This document shows positions 6,803 through 14,121 of a stretch of 14,431 nucleotides of DNA, one piece after another. The notes beneath the pieces are model-generated. The model did no database searches. It saw only the letters and a list, made by a program, of their open reading frames with translations, and was not told where the DNA came from. Position 1 is the stretch's first letter, and each line of letters starts with the position of its first letter. The translations under genes were made by a program, and so were the position numbers. The DNA is from an uncultured Muribaculaceae bacterium (GTDB lineage Bacteria > Bacteroidota > Bacteroidia > Bacteroidales > Muribaculaceae): NCBI GenBank assembly GCA_910586455.1, contig CAJUHX010000055.1, forward strand, positions 1-14,431, read 5' to 3'.

Positions 6803-8598
6803 CAGCGGTTGGCGCGTTTTCGTTCTATTTCATCGAGTATTATCTTGCGCAGTCGCAGATGGTGGGGAGTTACCTCCACATACTCGTCTTCTTTTATATA
6901 TTCAAGGGCCTCTTCGAGCGAGAATACCACCGGAGGCACAATGCGGGCTTTGTCGTCGGCACCGGAGGCACGCATGTTGGTGAGTTTCTTCGACTTGGTC
7001 ACGTTCACCACTATGTCGTTGTCCTTGGCGTTCTCGCCTACCACCTGGCCGGCATATACCTCTTCCTGAGGGAAGATGAAGAAGCGGCCTCGATCCTGTA
7101 GCTTGTCGATGGCATAAGCGTAGGCAGTACCGGCTTCAAGGGCTATGAGCGAACCGTTGCTGCGACGTTCGATGTCGCCTTTCCATGGCTGATACTCCAG
7201 GAAGCGATGGGCCATGATAGCTTCGCCGGCCGAAGCTGTAAGCACGTTGTTGCGCAAGCCTATGATACCGCGAGAGGGTATCTGGAATTCCATGTGCACA
7301 CGGTCGTTCTGTGTGGTCATCGACACAAGTTCGCCCTTGCGACGGGTTACCATATCGATGATTTTCGACGAGTACTCTTCGGTTACGTTTACAGTCAGGA
7401 GCTCTACCGGCTCGCATTTCATGCCGTCGATTTCCTTGATTATTACCTGGGGCTGACCTACCTGCAGTTCGTAGCCCTCGCGGCGCATGGTTTCGATAAG
7501 AACCGACAGATGAAGTACTCCGCGACCGAAAACAGTCCATACGTCCTCGTGGTCAGCCTTGGTGACGCGTAAAGCCAGATTGCGGTCGAGCTCCTTGGTC
7601 AGGCGGTCGCCTATGTGGCGCGAAGTCACATACTTGCCGTCGCGGCCGAAGAAGGGGCTGTCGTTGATTGTGAAACTCATCGACATTGTCGGCTCGTCGA
7701 TGGCTATACGGGGCAGCGGCTCGGGATTGTCAAGGGCCGCTACGGTGTCGCCGATTTCAAAGCCTTCTATACCTACCAGGGCACAGATATCGCCGCTCTT
7801 TACCGATTCGACTTTCTTGCGGCCCATGCCCTCGAAGGTATGCAGTTCCTTGATGCGCTGCTTTACCACTGTGCCGTCTTTTTTGCACAAGGCTATATCC
7901 ATGCCCTCACGCAGTTCGCCGCGATGTACGCGGCCTATGGCTATACGGCCCACATAATTCGAGAAGTCGAGCGAGGTTATGAGCATCTGGGCGTCGCCTT
8001 CATACACGGTTGGCTCGGGTATGTATTCGATAATTGCATCGAGCAGGGGCAGAATATTGTCGGTGGGCTTTTGCCAGTCGGTACTCATCCAGCCGTCCTT
8101 GGCCGAGCCGTAGATGGTGGGGAAGTCGAGCTGTTCTTCTGTTGCATCGAGATTGAACATAAGGTCAAATACCATCTCCTGCACTTCGTCAGGACGGCAG
8201 TTAGGCTTGTCGACCTTATTAATCACCACCACGGGCTTGAGCCCCATCTGAATAGCCTTCTGGAGCACGAAGCGGGTCTGGGGCATAGGGCCTTCGAAAG
8301 CGTCGACCAGCAGCAGACAGCCGTCGGCCATATTCAGCACCCGCTCTACCTCACCGCCGAAGTCGGCGTGTCCCGGGGTATCGATTATGTTGATTTTATA
8401 ACCTTTATAGTTTATTGATACGTTTTTGGAGAGGATGGTTATGCCTCGCTCGCGTTCAAGGTCGTTATTGTCGAGGATAAGTTCGCCGGCATTCTGGTTC
8501 TCACGGAAGAGATTGCCTGCCAAAAGCATCTTGTCTACCACGGTTGTCTTGCCATGGTCGACATGTGCTATGATTGCAATGTTTCTAATATTCTGCAT
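6802..8598 (-). CDS. bipA: Translational GTPase BipA/TypA
   Basis: BipA is an EF-G-like GTPase that binds the 70S ribosome and helps 50S subunit assembly and stress or low-temperature growth. The 598-residue length is normal. The G motifs are in order near the N-terminus: AHVDHGKTT (G1, 11-19), RERGITI (G2), DTPGHADF (G3), NKVDK (G4) and GSAKDG (G5). 'GRGVLHLSVLIETMRREGYELQVGQP' reduced to its core 'GRGELHLS'-type block marks domain III (here 'GRGVLHLS'), and 'SRGIIGLRNNVLTASAGEA'-like sequence marks the BipA-specific C-terminal domain ('PSRGIIGLRN'). The ATG at 8598 gives the canonical start 'MQNIRNIAIIAHVDHGKTT'. It is the first gene of the bipA-folP-cdaA group, with a -7 box about 45 bp upstream and no Shine-Dalgarno. 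Confidence 0.98.
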   Translation of the reverse strand: MQNIRNIAIIAHVDHGKTTVVDKMLLAGNLFRENQNAGELILDNNDLERERGITILSKNVSINYKGYKINIIDTPGHADFGGEVERVLNMADGCLLLVDAFEGPMPQTRFVLQKAIQMGLKPVVVINKVDKPNCRPDEVQEMVFDLMFNLDATEEQLDFPTIYGSAKDGWMSTDWQKPTDNILPLLDAIIEYIPEPTVYEGDAQMLITSLDFSNYVGRIAIGRVHRGELREGMDIALCKKDGTVVKQRIKELHTFEGMGRKKVESVKSGDICALVGIEGFEIGDTVAALDNPEPLPRIAIDEPTMSMSFTINDSPFFGRDGKYVTSRHIGDRLTKELDRNLALRVTKADHEDVWTVFGRGVLHLSVLIETMRREGYELQVGQPQVIIKEIDGMKCEPVELLTVNVTEEYSSKIIDMVTRRKGELVSMTTQNDRVHMEFQIPSRGIIGLRNNVLTASAGEAIMAHRFLEYQPWKGDIERRSNGSLIALEAGTAYAYAIDKLQDRGRFFIFPQEEVYAGQVVGENAKDNDIVVNVTKSKKLTNMRASGADDKARIVPPVVFSLEEALEYIKEDEYVEVTPHHLRLRKIILDEIERKRANR

Positions 8599-8641
8599 AT
8601 ATGTAGGTGTAGCTATGGAAACGCTATCGCGTTTGAGTCTG

Positions 8642-8649
8642 CAAAGTTA
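8642..8649 (-). promoter_or_regulatory. Probable -7 box of bipA
   Basis: The minus strand reads TAACTTTG, a perfect TAnnTTTG followed by C as is common in Bacteroidota. It lies about 44 bp upstream of the bipA ATG. No TTTG lies at the expected distance (19-21 bp) for the -33 box, so the call rests on the -7 element and its position. Confidence 0.45.
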
Positions 8650-8700
8650 CGCAGAATTTTTCATTTCATGTGTATTTATTGTACAAAAAAGAGCCACGTT

Positions 8701-9591
8701 TTATTCTACCCTACTTTCTTTTTGTGTTATTCGGTTACGGCGGTATGTCTGCAAATCTTTCCCGTCCGGATGCCAATAATCCGCCCGGCGTGCCCTCTTG
8801 CAGTAATTCCGGATTAATCGGAACGTGCATTTTGTATTGTCCGCTTCGTATGAATCATATACTATATCTGAGTAGCCGAAGTCTGTCAATATTCCAATCT
8901 TATCATCCCGCTGAGTCATGAAGAAGAGAGTCGGCTCTTTTTCCGTAATCAATTCATCCTCATATATGTCATCCGCAATAGGAGGCATGAGTGTTTCAAG
9001 CAGTGGCAGGCAGTCCCCATAGGGCTTTTTATGTAGAAATGGGTATGTAACCTTTAGTGCACCCCATTTCTTTGTTTCTCTGTCCTGAACAAAAAACAGA
9101 CTTCGCTCCCATCGTTCCGGAATGATGGCATTGTATTGAAAATCGGTCATCAGAACATGAGGATTGGATAATGAAACCAGCGCCCATGCCTCCCCATTTG
9201 AAACCGGTACAAAAATCGGCTTACAGCTTATTGCATCAAATTGAGTAAATACGTCTGCGAAACTGTCAGGCAACAACTGTTCTCCGGTCGGAGAGATAAG
9301 TCCGACGAAAGTATCATCACCAGACTTTCGCGGACGCCAATCATATTGTGCCTCATAAATTTTTAATTGGCGTAATAACTTGCGGGATTCCTTATCCGTA
9401 CAACAATAGAGTTTATTTTCTATCTCCCGCAAGCGCATATACTCTTGCGCGTCTTCCCTTGTCGGGACAATCAATGTATTAGTATTGTCAAAGCAGCCTC
9501 GACAATGATTGAGGTGTTCGTAATAATCCTTTTGGCCAGCCTCTGATGTAATTGAATCGACAATACGTCCATGAAGTTCAATACGTTCCAT
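8701..9591 (-). CDS. WG-repeat-like protein of unknown function
   Basis: This 296-residue, probably cytoplasmic protein has no signal peptide. Its first ~85 residues are helical and charged and include Cys30/Cys33 and Cys63/Cys64. The rest resembles diverged WG (KWG) beta repeats: 'FVGLISPTGEQLLPDSF' (95-111), 'AWALVS' (135-140), 'KKWGALKV' (174-181) and 'DKIGILTDFGYSDIVYDSYE' (230-249). The last ~40 residues are basic. I chose the ATG at 9591 over the longer frame from 9663: AAGGAATTGATT precedes it, and the first 24 residues of the long frame overlap the end of another coding-like ORF. Base composition is lower in GC than bipA. WG-repeat proteins have no common function; some sit near toxins or defence genes, but nothing here fixes a role. 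Confidence 0.75.
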   Translation of the reverse strand: MERIELHGRIVDSITSEAGQKDYYEHLNHCRGCFDNTNTLIVPTREDAQEYMRLREIENKLYCCTDKESRKLLRQLKIYEAQYDWRPRKSGDDTFVGLISPTGEQLLPDSFADVFTQFDAISCKPIFVPVSNGEAWALVSLSNPHVLMTDFQYNAIIPERWERSLFFVQDRETKKWGALKVTYPFLHKKPYGDCLPLLETLMPPIADDIYEDELITEKEPTLFFMTQRDDKIGILTDFGYSDIVYDSYEADNTKCTFRLIRNYCKRARRADYWHPDGKDLQTYRRNRITQKESRVE

Positions 9592-9604
9592 AATCAATTC
9601 CTTT

Positions 9605-9802
9605 TCATACTTTGAGAAGATCTCGGATTCCTTTAGATACAGGAAATCGTGGTTTAAAAACATTTATAGACGGAACATATATCTCTTTTAATTCCCCGGA
9701 TTCACGATATATAACAGCAATTTTATAAGAGTCATTTAAATATTGATTATCTTCTCCCTGAAAGGTTAAACAGGCTTCAACAATATCAAGTGGAATCTTT
9801 AT
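9605..9802 (-). pseudogene. 65-codon ORF lacking a normal start, possible frameshifted small gene
   Basis: This frame is open from just after a TGA (9805-9803) to a TGA at 9607-9605 and encodes 65 residues with no ATG, GTG or TTG near its beginning; the first codons are ATA AAG ATT CCA. The product ('IPLDIVEACLTFQGEDNQY' onward, ending 'SKGIRDLLKV') looks like real protein. It stops 13 bp before the WG gene's ATG, with the WG gene's AAGGAA site between. An ATG at 9806-9804 lies in the adjacent frame and would give only six residues. Removing one base after it would join the ATG to the ORF. It could therefore be a frameshifted small gene, a 5'-truncated remnant, or a gene using ATT. The family is not recognised. 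Confidence 0.5.
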
Positions 9803-9884
9803 TCATGTGTTGAGTTTGTTTGAGAGTTTGCTTATATTCGCTTTGGTGCGGATTACCTTATTTACTTGCTATAATTAACGTTAA

Positions 9885-9922
9885 GAGAGCCGTACATTTG
9901 TACGGTGAAATGTACGACTCTC
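9885..9922. repeat. Inverted repeat with two competing hairpins
   Basis: Arms 9885-9898 (GAGAGCCGTACATT) and 9909-9922 (AATGTACGACTCTC) pair over 14 bp with one mismatch and a 10-nt loop. Within the same bases, CCGTACA (9890-9896) and TGTACGG (9899-9905) form a second, perfect 7-bp hairpin that excludes the first. The element lies about 55 bp after the stop of the 482-residue gene. On the minus strand it is followed by UUAACGUUAAUUAU, so it may be a transcript end. A protein-binding or recombination site is the alternative. Confidence 0.65.
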
Positions 9923-9975
9923 CAAGACAATACTGCACCCAATATTCCTTAACGTCGAAATATGATAGCCGGAAT

Positions 9976-11424
9976 TTATTTTTTTCTAAGATTATGAGAT
10001 GCCTGCATGAGCGTGAGCGTACATTTCTTTCTTAGAAGATCAAGTTCCTCCTTGAGAGCAGGAATCAAGGGTAAAAGTTGACCGTCCACATACTTCTCAT
10101 CCGCAAACAGGATCTTGCTTATCTTACCGAAATTCGCCGGCTTAAGATCTATTCTATTGGTCTTGGCAGTGGCTTTGATTTCTTTACTGAGAGTATCAAT
10201 CGCCGGAATTAAGGAAATATTATCCGTGAGAACCTGTGCCATGAGAGGAGTATGGTCGATATGGATCTTTCTTATGCCCGTTGCTTTCAGGGGTTCGGTT
10301 TTACCATCGGCAGTCTCGGTATATACCCATAAGTCTCCGTTTACATCAGGAACCCTGATGTAAACGTTCTCCGTTGCGGGATATAACAGCAACGCGCGTA
10401 TATCTGATAACTGATATGACTTACCGTTCAGCAACACTTGAATCTCACCGGCGTAATCATCAATCCAGTTTTTAAACCAATCGTAATCGCGGTTTGGGGT
10501 TGCGGTCTTTTTCCCATTATGCTGACTATAGCAAAATAGTTTCCGGATGATTGAAATCGGATAAAAGATATCCTTATCGTTGCTCATCCTGTTTTGGGTG
10601 CTTAACCTGAATGCGAAGTTTTTCTTGAGTTCATCTAATGTATACTCAATTGTGTCACCAACCTCCATGTATTCCAGGCCGGAGCGATATGTTTCCAACG
10701 TTTGCGGGATAGCTGCACTTAGCTCTTCGAGTTCTTCTTCATCAGGAATGACCTCAATCTCGTCTTGCAGAAAATCCACATATTTTCTTACGGCAGACCG
10801 CCAGTTATTCAGGTCTTTTTTCATCTCGGATGAAACTGAAAGTGAGGATAACAATGCTGAAAGTTTCTCATCCACTTTCTCTAAGATATCAAAAGCGAGA
10901 GCAGTGTTATCCTCTCTTAAGGAACTATACACATACTCAAGTCCGGTTATGTATCTTCCGAGCGCCTTTAGATAAGCTATATACGAGCCGGCCGAGGATT
11001 TTTTCAGGTTACCATACTCACTCATCCATCCACGAAACTCATCTATCTTGTAGATATCACAAGAGGCTGTAGAGATGGTACCAGACTCAGTGTCTGAGGT
11101 CATGTAACCGCACATCTCAGATGTGCCTACTTTGTATGCGCGTCTGAACTCAATATATTGAGTAAGTGCATTTCGCAAAGACTGAGTGCCGGTGTACGGA
11201 TTACCGTCAATCTCTATCTTGTGAAGAGGGGCTCTTCTTTTCGCCTCGTCTTTTTTCGTATAGGTAAAGACGTTCAGGAGTGTCTCAATCGAGTTATCCT
11301 CAATTCTAGAATCCAGATCAGGATATACGTCTTCGATTCTCCGTACCCGGGAAACAACCGACTTTGCGGAATTCCCTTGCCGACCTGACTTAACCAGCCA
11401 GTCAACGAATTCACTTTCTTTCAT
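9976..11424 (-). CDS. Protein with two repeats of an integrase-SAM-like helical domain and an unknown C-terminal domain
   Basis: The 482-residue soluble protein is not one I can name. Residues 6-94 ('FVDWLVKSGRQGNSAKSVVSRVRRIE' truncated to the signature 'FVDWLVKSG...SAKSVVSRV') and 130-220 ('FRGWMSEYG...SSAGSYIAYLKAL') look like two copies of one helical domain. Both resemble the core-binding (SAM-like) domain of tyrosine recombinases and the N-terminal domain of some restriction-type proteins. An acidic linker (222-245) follows. The C-terminal half has 'ELKKNFAFRLSTQNRM' (265-280) and 'KIHIDHTPLM' (386-395), a HxDH pattern that faintly recalls HNH nucleases; no zinc-binding Cys pairs are present. 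No recombinase catalytic Arg-His-Tyr domain is visible. It starts 10 bp after the 273-residue gene, which carries the same repeat, in an AT-rich leader without Shine-Dalgarno. Confidence 0.8.
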   Translation of the reverse strand: MKESEFVDWLVKSGRQGNSAKSVVSRVRRIEDVYPDLDSRIEDNSIETLLNVFTYTKKDEAKRRAPLHKIEIDGNPYTGTQSLRNALTQYIEFRRAYKVGTSEMCGYMTSDTESGTISTASCDIYKIDEFRGWMSEYGNLKKSSAGSYIAYLKALGRYITGLEYVYSSLREDNTALAFDILEKVDEKLSALLSSLSVSSEMKKDLNNWRSAVRKYVDFLQDEIEVIPDEEELEELSAAIPQTLETYRSGLEYMEVGDTIEYTLDELKKNFAFRLSTQNRMSNDKDIFYPISIIRKLFCYSQHNGKKTATPNRDYDWFKNWIDDYAGEIQVLLNGKSYQLSDIRALLLYPATENVYIRVPDVNGDLWVYTETADGKTEPLKATGIRKIHIDHTPLMAQVLTDNISLIPAIDTLSKEIKATAKTNRIDLKPANFGKISKILFADEKYVDGQLLPLIPALKEELDLLRKKCTLTLMQASHNLRKK

Positions 11425-11434
11425 TTGTTAATTA

Positions 11435-12256
11435 TTAATTTTTATTATTCAGGAAATTGAGATAGTAAGTGATGTTTGCAAAACCATTCAGGATGGTCTT
11501 ACCGGAACAATCGGCAGTGCGAAAAATCTCATTTTTCTTTGTTCGCACCAACCTGATGTAGCTCTTTCGCTTATTACCGGGCAGAGCGCGGAGAACTTCA
11601 AGAAACGTCATCTCTTTAACCAACGACGGGATAAACAACTCCATTCGCTTTACAGAAGAAACTATCTTTTTAGCATTATCACAACCCATCCCGTATGCTG
11701 TTTCCAGCCACGAAAGAAACTCTTCTTCATCAGGGAGTGCAGACGATTTTTCTTTGACTAAAGTCTTATCCGAAGTTCCTGCCAAATCGACAATGAAGGC
11801 ATGATAGGCCTTCATTGCACGCTGTTCAGCCTTCGTATAGGCATTCTCATTCGCTTCCAGCTCTTCGAGCATTGCTTCAACATAGATTTCAACAAGTCCC
11901 GGAGCCTCCGCTTTAGTCTGGTCACTCCTGGTCTTCTCAGGAATCTCAACAAGGAATGAATGCAACAGACCATAGAGGTCGAGCCCTACTGTCTCATACA
12001 AGGATTCATAGGCAGATTCATAAGCACGTATATAATCGTCAGCGCTTTTTTCTGATATACCTCGCTTGTCCATCAGCCATTTCTCGAATTCCCACCATAG
12101 ATAAGGGCACTCCAAGGCTACATCCACATCTTCATCCTCAGCACAAAGACTCTCATAGAACCATTTGGGTGCTATAACCTCGATCCACTCGCCATTTTCA
12201 TTTATCTCCCGTACTTTTTTATTTAGGTCCAGTCCTGGTATAGGAATTGTGTTCAT
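11435..12256 (-). CDS. Protein with two repeats of the same integrase-SAM-like helical domain
   Basis: The 273-residue soluble protein begins with a unique acidic segment (1-55). It then shows two diverged copies of the domain found in its neighbour. Copy one is at 57-156 ('FEKWLMDKRGISEKSADDYI', ending 'AMKAYHAFI'), and copy two at 180-270 ('FLSWLETAYG...AKKIVSSVKRME', ending 'ITYYLNFL'). Copy two is closest to the first copy of the downstream 482-residue protein: 'SSVKRMELFIPSL' compares with 'SRVRRIEDVYPDL'. No catalytic motif is visible, so it may be a binding or scaffold subunit of a two-gene system. It is first in the pair, with a TAATTTTG -7 box about 26 bp upstream of the ATG. Codon use and AT content differ from the flanking core genes. 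Confidence 0.8.
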   Translation of the reverse strand: MNTIPIPGLDLNKKVREINENGEWIEVIAPKWFYESLCAEDEDVDVALECPYLWWEFEKWLMDKRGISEKSADDYIRAYESAYESLYETVGLDLYGLLHSFLVEIPEKTRSDQTKAEAPGLVEIYVEAMLEELEANENAYTKAEQRAMKAYHAFIVDLAGTSDKTLVKEKSSALPDEEEFLSWLETAYGMGCDNAKKIVSSVKRMELFIPSLVKEMTFLEVLRALPGNKRKSYIRLVRTKKNEIFRTADCSGKTILNGFANITYYLNFLNNKN

Positions 12257-12281
12257 AACTATTCAGTTTTTAATTATGGCG

Positions 12282-12289
12282 CAAAATTA
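12282..12289 (-). promoter_or_regulatory. Probable -7 box of the two-gene accessory operon
   Basis: The minus strand reads TAATTTTG, matching TAnnTTTG, about 26 bp before the ATG at 12256. The position 20 bp further up reads GGTG rather than TTTG, so the -33 box is weak or absent. Confidence 0.45.
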
Positions 12290-12399
12290 GGCTTATTTTT
12301 CAATATTTACACCATCTCAAATCACGCGATTTTCGGGAAAATGTTGCGCACGTACTATTCCTCCGTCTTCCACAATATCGATATATTCACCTCTATATG

Positions 12400-14121
12400 T
12401 CATTTCTTGAACAGAGTTCGTCCGGCGCCGGAAACCTGTATATACAGTCCTTTTTGCGCAGGACCGAGCAATCGGCGCCCGTAGAGGTCGTAGTATTCCG
12501 GCGACAAGGGCTCTGATATTTCTGACGACACTTCATCCACTCCTGTTGCAAGACGGTAGCTACATTCCACACCCAACAGCCGCACGGCAGCCGATGCCGT
12601 GAACTCGCTTTCGCGGCTGCCTTTAGGACTGATTTGCGGCATCCCGTGCCACTCATGCTTATTAAATTCGGTATCTGTGTCAAGTTCGCCGGGTGCAAGT
12701 ATCAGCTCGCTTTCTTTCTGCACTGTCACAACGTGCATCGTCAGCTCGTCGGAGTCATTGCCGGAGTAAGAGGCACCAACCGTCATGGTGCTGTTCGGCG
12801 CCATAAGCACACAGTAAACTCCATTCTCCTTCACAAGTTCGGCATCGGAAAAACTGAGCCATACATCGCCGGCGGGACTATTGCTTATCCTTAACCCGGC
12901 GAGTATTAGCGGACTGCCGTCTTCGTTCGGCACAAGTGGCCGGCTTCCGCTGAACAATGCGTCGGGGCACTGCAGATTCACAGCTGCTGACGCATCGGTC
13001 GGCTTCCAGACATGGTTAAGATAGTAAGTGCGGGTCAATGTTTCGGCTCCTTCGCTGCCTATGCTTAGCTGCATGACTTCATCGGCACATCCGGGCAAAC
13101 TCAGCGTACCAACAGGAGCGCAATCACCATCAGCGGCAACAATCTCTGTCTGTTCACCCGATTCGCTGCCACGGAACATCACAGACAAGTCTTTACCCGG
13201 CAGACCCGTAACGACGAACTCCGCTCCGGGTTCATAAACACCCTCAGGCAGCGAAACGGCAAGCGAAGGCTCAGCAGCATCTGCCGACGTCACAAAGTTA
13301 TGCAACGACTCCACATCACCCGACAGCGCCCGCAACGCGGCATAATGGTCGGGCTGCAGATGATAGCATATCAACGGGATTTCGTTCTCTGCTGCCGCCT
13401 GTTCCTCAACAAGTTCGCTTCCGTCGTACAGATGAAGCCCGCAGCCGGCAATGCCTTTCACAAACACTACTGTACCGTTGGCGTATCGTCCGGAGCTCTG
13501 CGACCAGCACAGCTTGTCATCGCCCTGCTCAATAATTACATCATCAGATCGATCTTCCCAACAGAAGTTCCACATGAGAATCCGGCCCCAACGCGTCGAG
13601 GCCTTGCTGCGGTTCGTAATTTTCAGTTTATAATCTCCATGCACGCCATCGAATTGCTCCGAAAAACACCTCACCAGCGAATGATCTTCATAAAAATCAA
13701 GGGCATCACCCTTGTACTCAAATTTATGTACCACACAATCTTCGGCAATGAGTTCCACCATAAAATCTGATGCGTCACCCTCGTTATAAGCGGCAAAATT
13801 GAACTCCAGTTGCTTAATACCGTTTACGCCTTTAAATTCCAACACACCGCCAGGCTCGACAAACACGCAATAAAAATCGTCATATTCGCGATAGTCCTGC
13901 AGCAAATCGTCATAGAACATAATCGGGAGGTTGCGCCCTTGCTCCTCGCCATCGCCGATACGCCCTATATAAGATTTGTTAAAAGTCCAGCCCTCATTAG
14001 CATTTGCTCCGGCTAATGTCGTTTCTTCGTAAAAAGCACGACACACCTCAGCCTCTGCAACCGGACAAGCCGCTATTACGAACATTAAAGCAATAAAGAA
14101 CAAACGTGCGAAATTTTTCAT
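12400..14121 (-). CDS. Secreted protein with a T9SS-sorting-like C-terminus, function unknown
   Basis: The 573-residue protein starts with an export signal (MKNFARLFF, hydrophobic to about residue 18). Cleavage may occur after 'VAEA' (about residue 24), or at the lipobox-like I-A-A-C19, so secreted and lipoprotein versions are both possible. The body (25-530) is acidic and mostly beta, with 'VLEFKGVNGIKQLEF' near residue 100 and Ig-like stretches such as 'SLPEGVYEPGAEFVVTGLPG'. I recognise no catalytic domain. The last ~35 residues contain 'YYDLYGRRLLGP' and 'KGLYIQVS' and end LFKK. This pattern is typical of type A type IX sorting domains in Bacteroidales, suggesting delivery to the cell surface or medium. 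The gene stands alone. No good -7 box was found upstream, and TTTATTTACAAATAAA lies just ahead of the ATG. Confidence 0.8.
   Translation of the reverse strand: MKNFARLFFIALMFVIAACPVAEAEVCRAFYEETTLAGANANEGWTFNKSYIGRIGDGEEQGRNLPIMFYDDLLQDYREYDDFYCVFVEPGGVLEFKGVNGIKQLEFNFAAYNEGDASDFMVELIAEDCVVHKFEYKGDALDFYEDHSLVRCFSEQFDGVHGDYKLKITNRSKASTRWGRILMWNFCWEDRSDDVIIEQGDDKLCWSQSSGRYANGTVVFVKGIAGCGLHLYDGSELVEEQAAAENEIPLICYHLQPDHYAALRALSGDVESLHNFVTSADAAEPSLAVSLPEGVYEPGAEFVVTGLPGKDLSVMFRGSESGEQTEIVAADGDCAPVGTLSLPGCADEVMQLSIGSEGAETLTRTYYLNHVWKPTDASAAVNLQCPDALFSGSRPLVPNEDGSPLILAGLRISNSPAGDVWLSFSDAELVKENGVYCVLMAPNSTMTVGASYSGNDSDELTMHVVTVQKESELILAPGELDTDTEFNKHEWHGMPQISPKGSRESEFTASAAVRLLGVECSYRLATGVDEVSSEISEPLSPEYYDLYGRRLLGPAQKGLYIQVSGAGRTLFKK

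Noticed and set aside
9820..10035. 71-residue plus-strand ORF across the hairpin region
   Set aside because: Runs through the inverted repeat into the antisense of the 482-residue gene, with no coding character.
9976..12256. The two SAM-like genes as tyrosine recombinases
   Set aside because: No C-terminal catalytic domain with the Arg...His-x-x-Arg...Tyr residues is visible in either protein.
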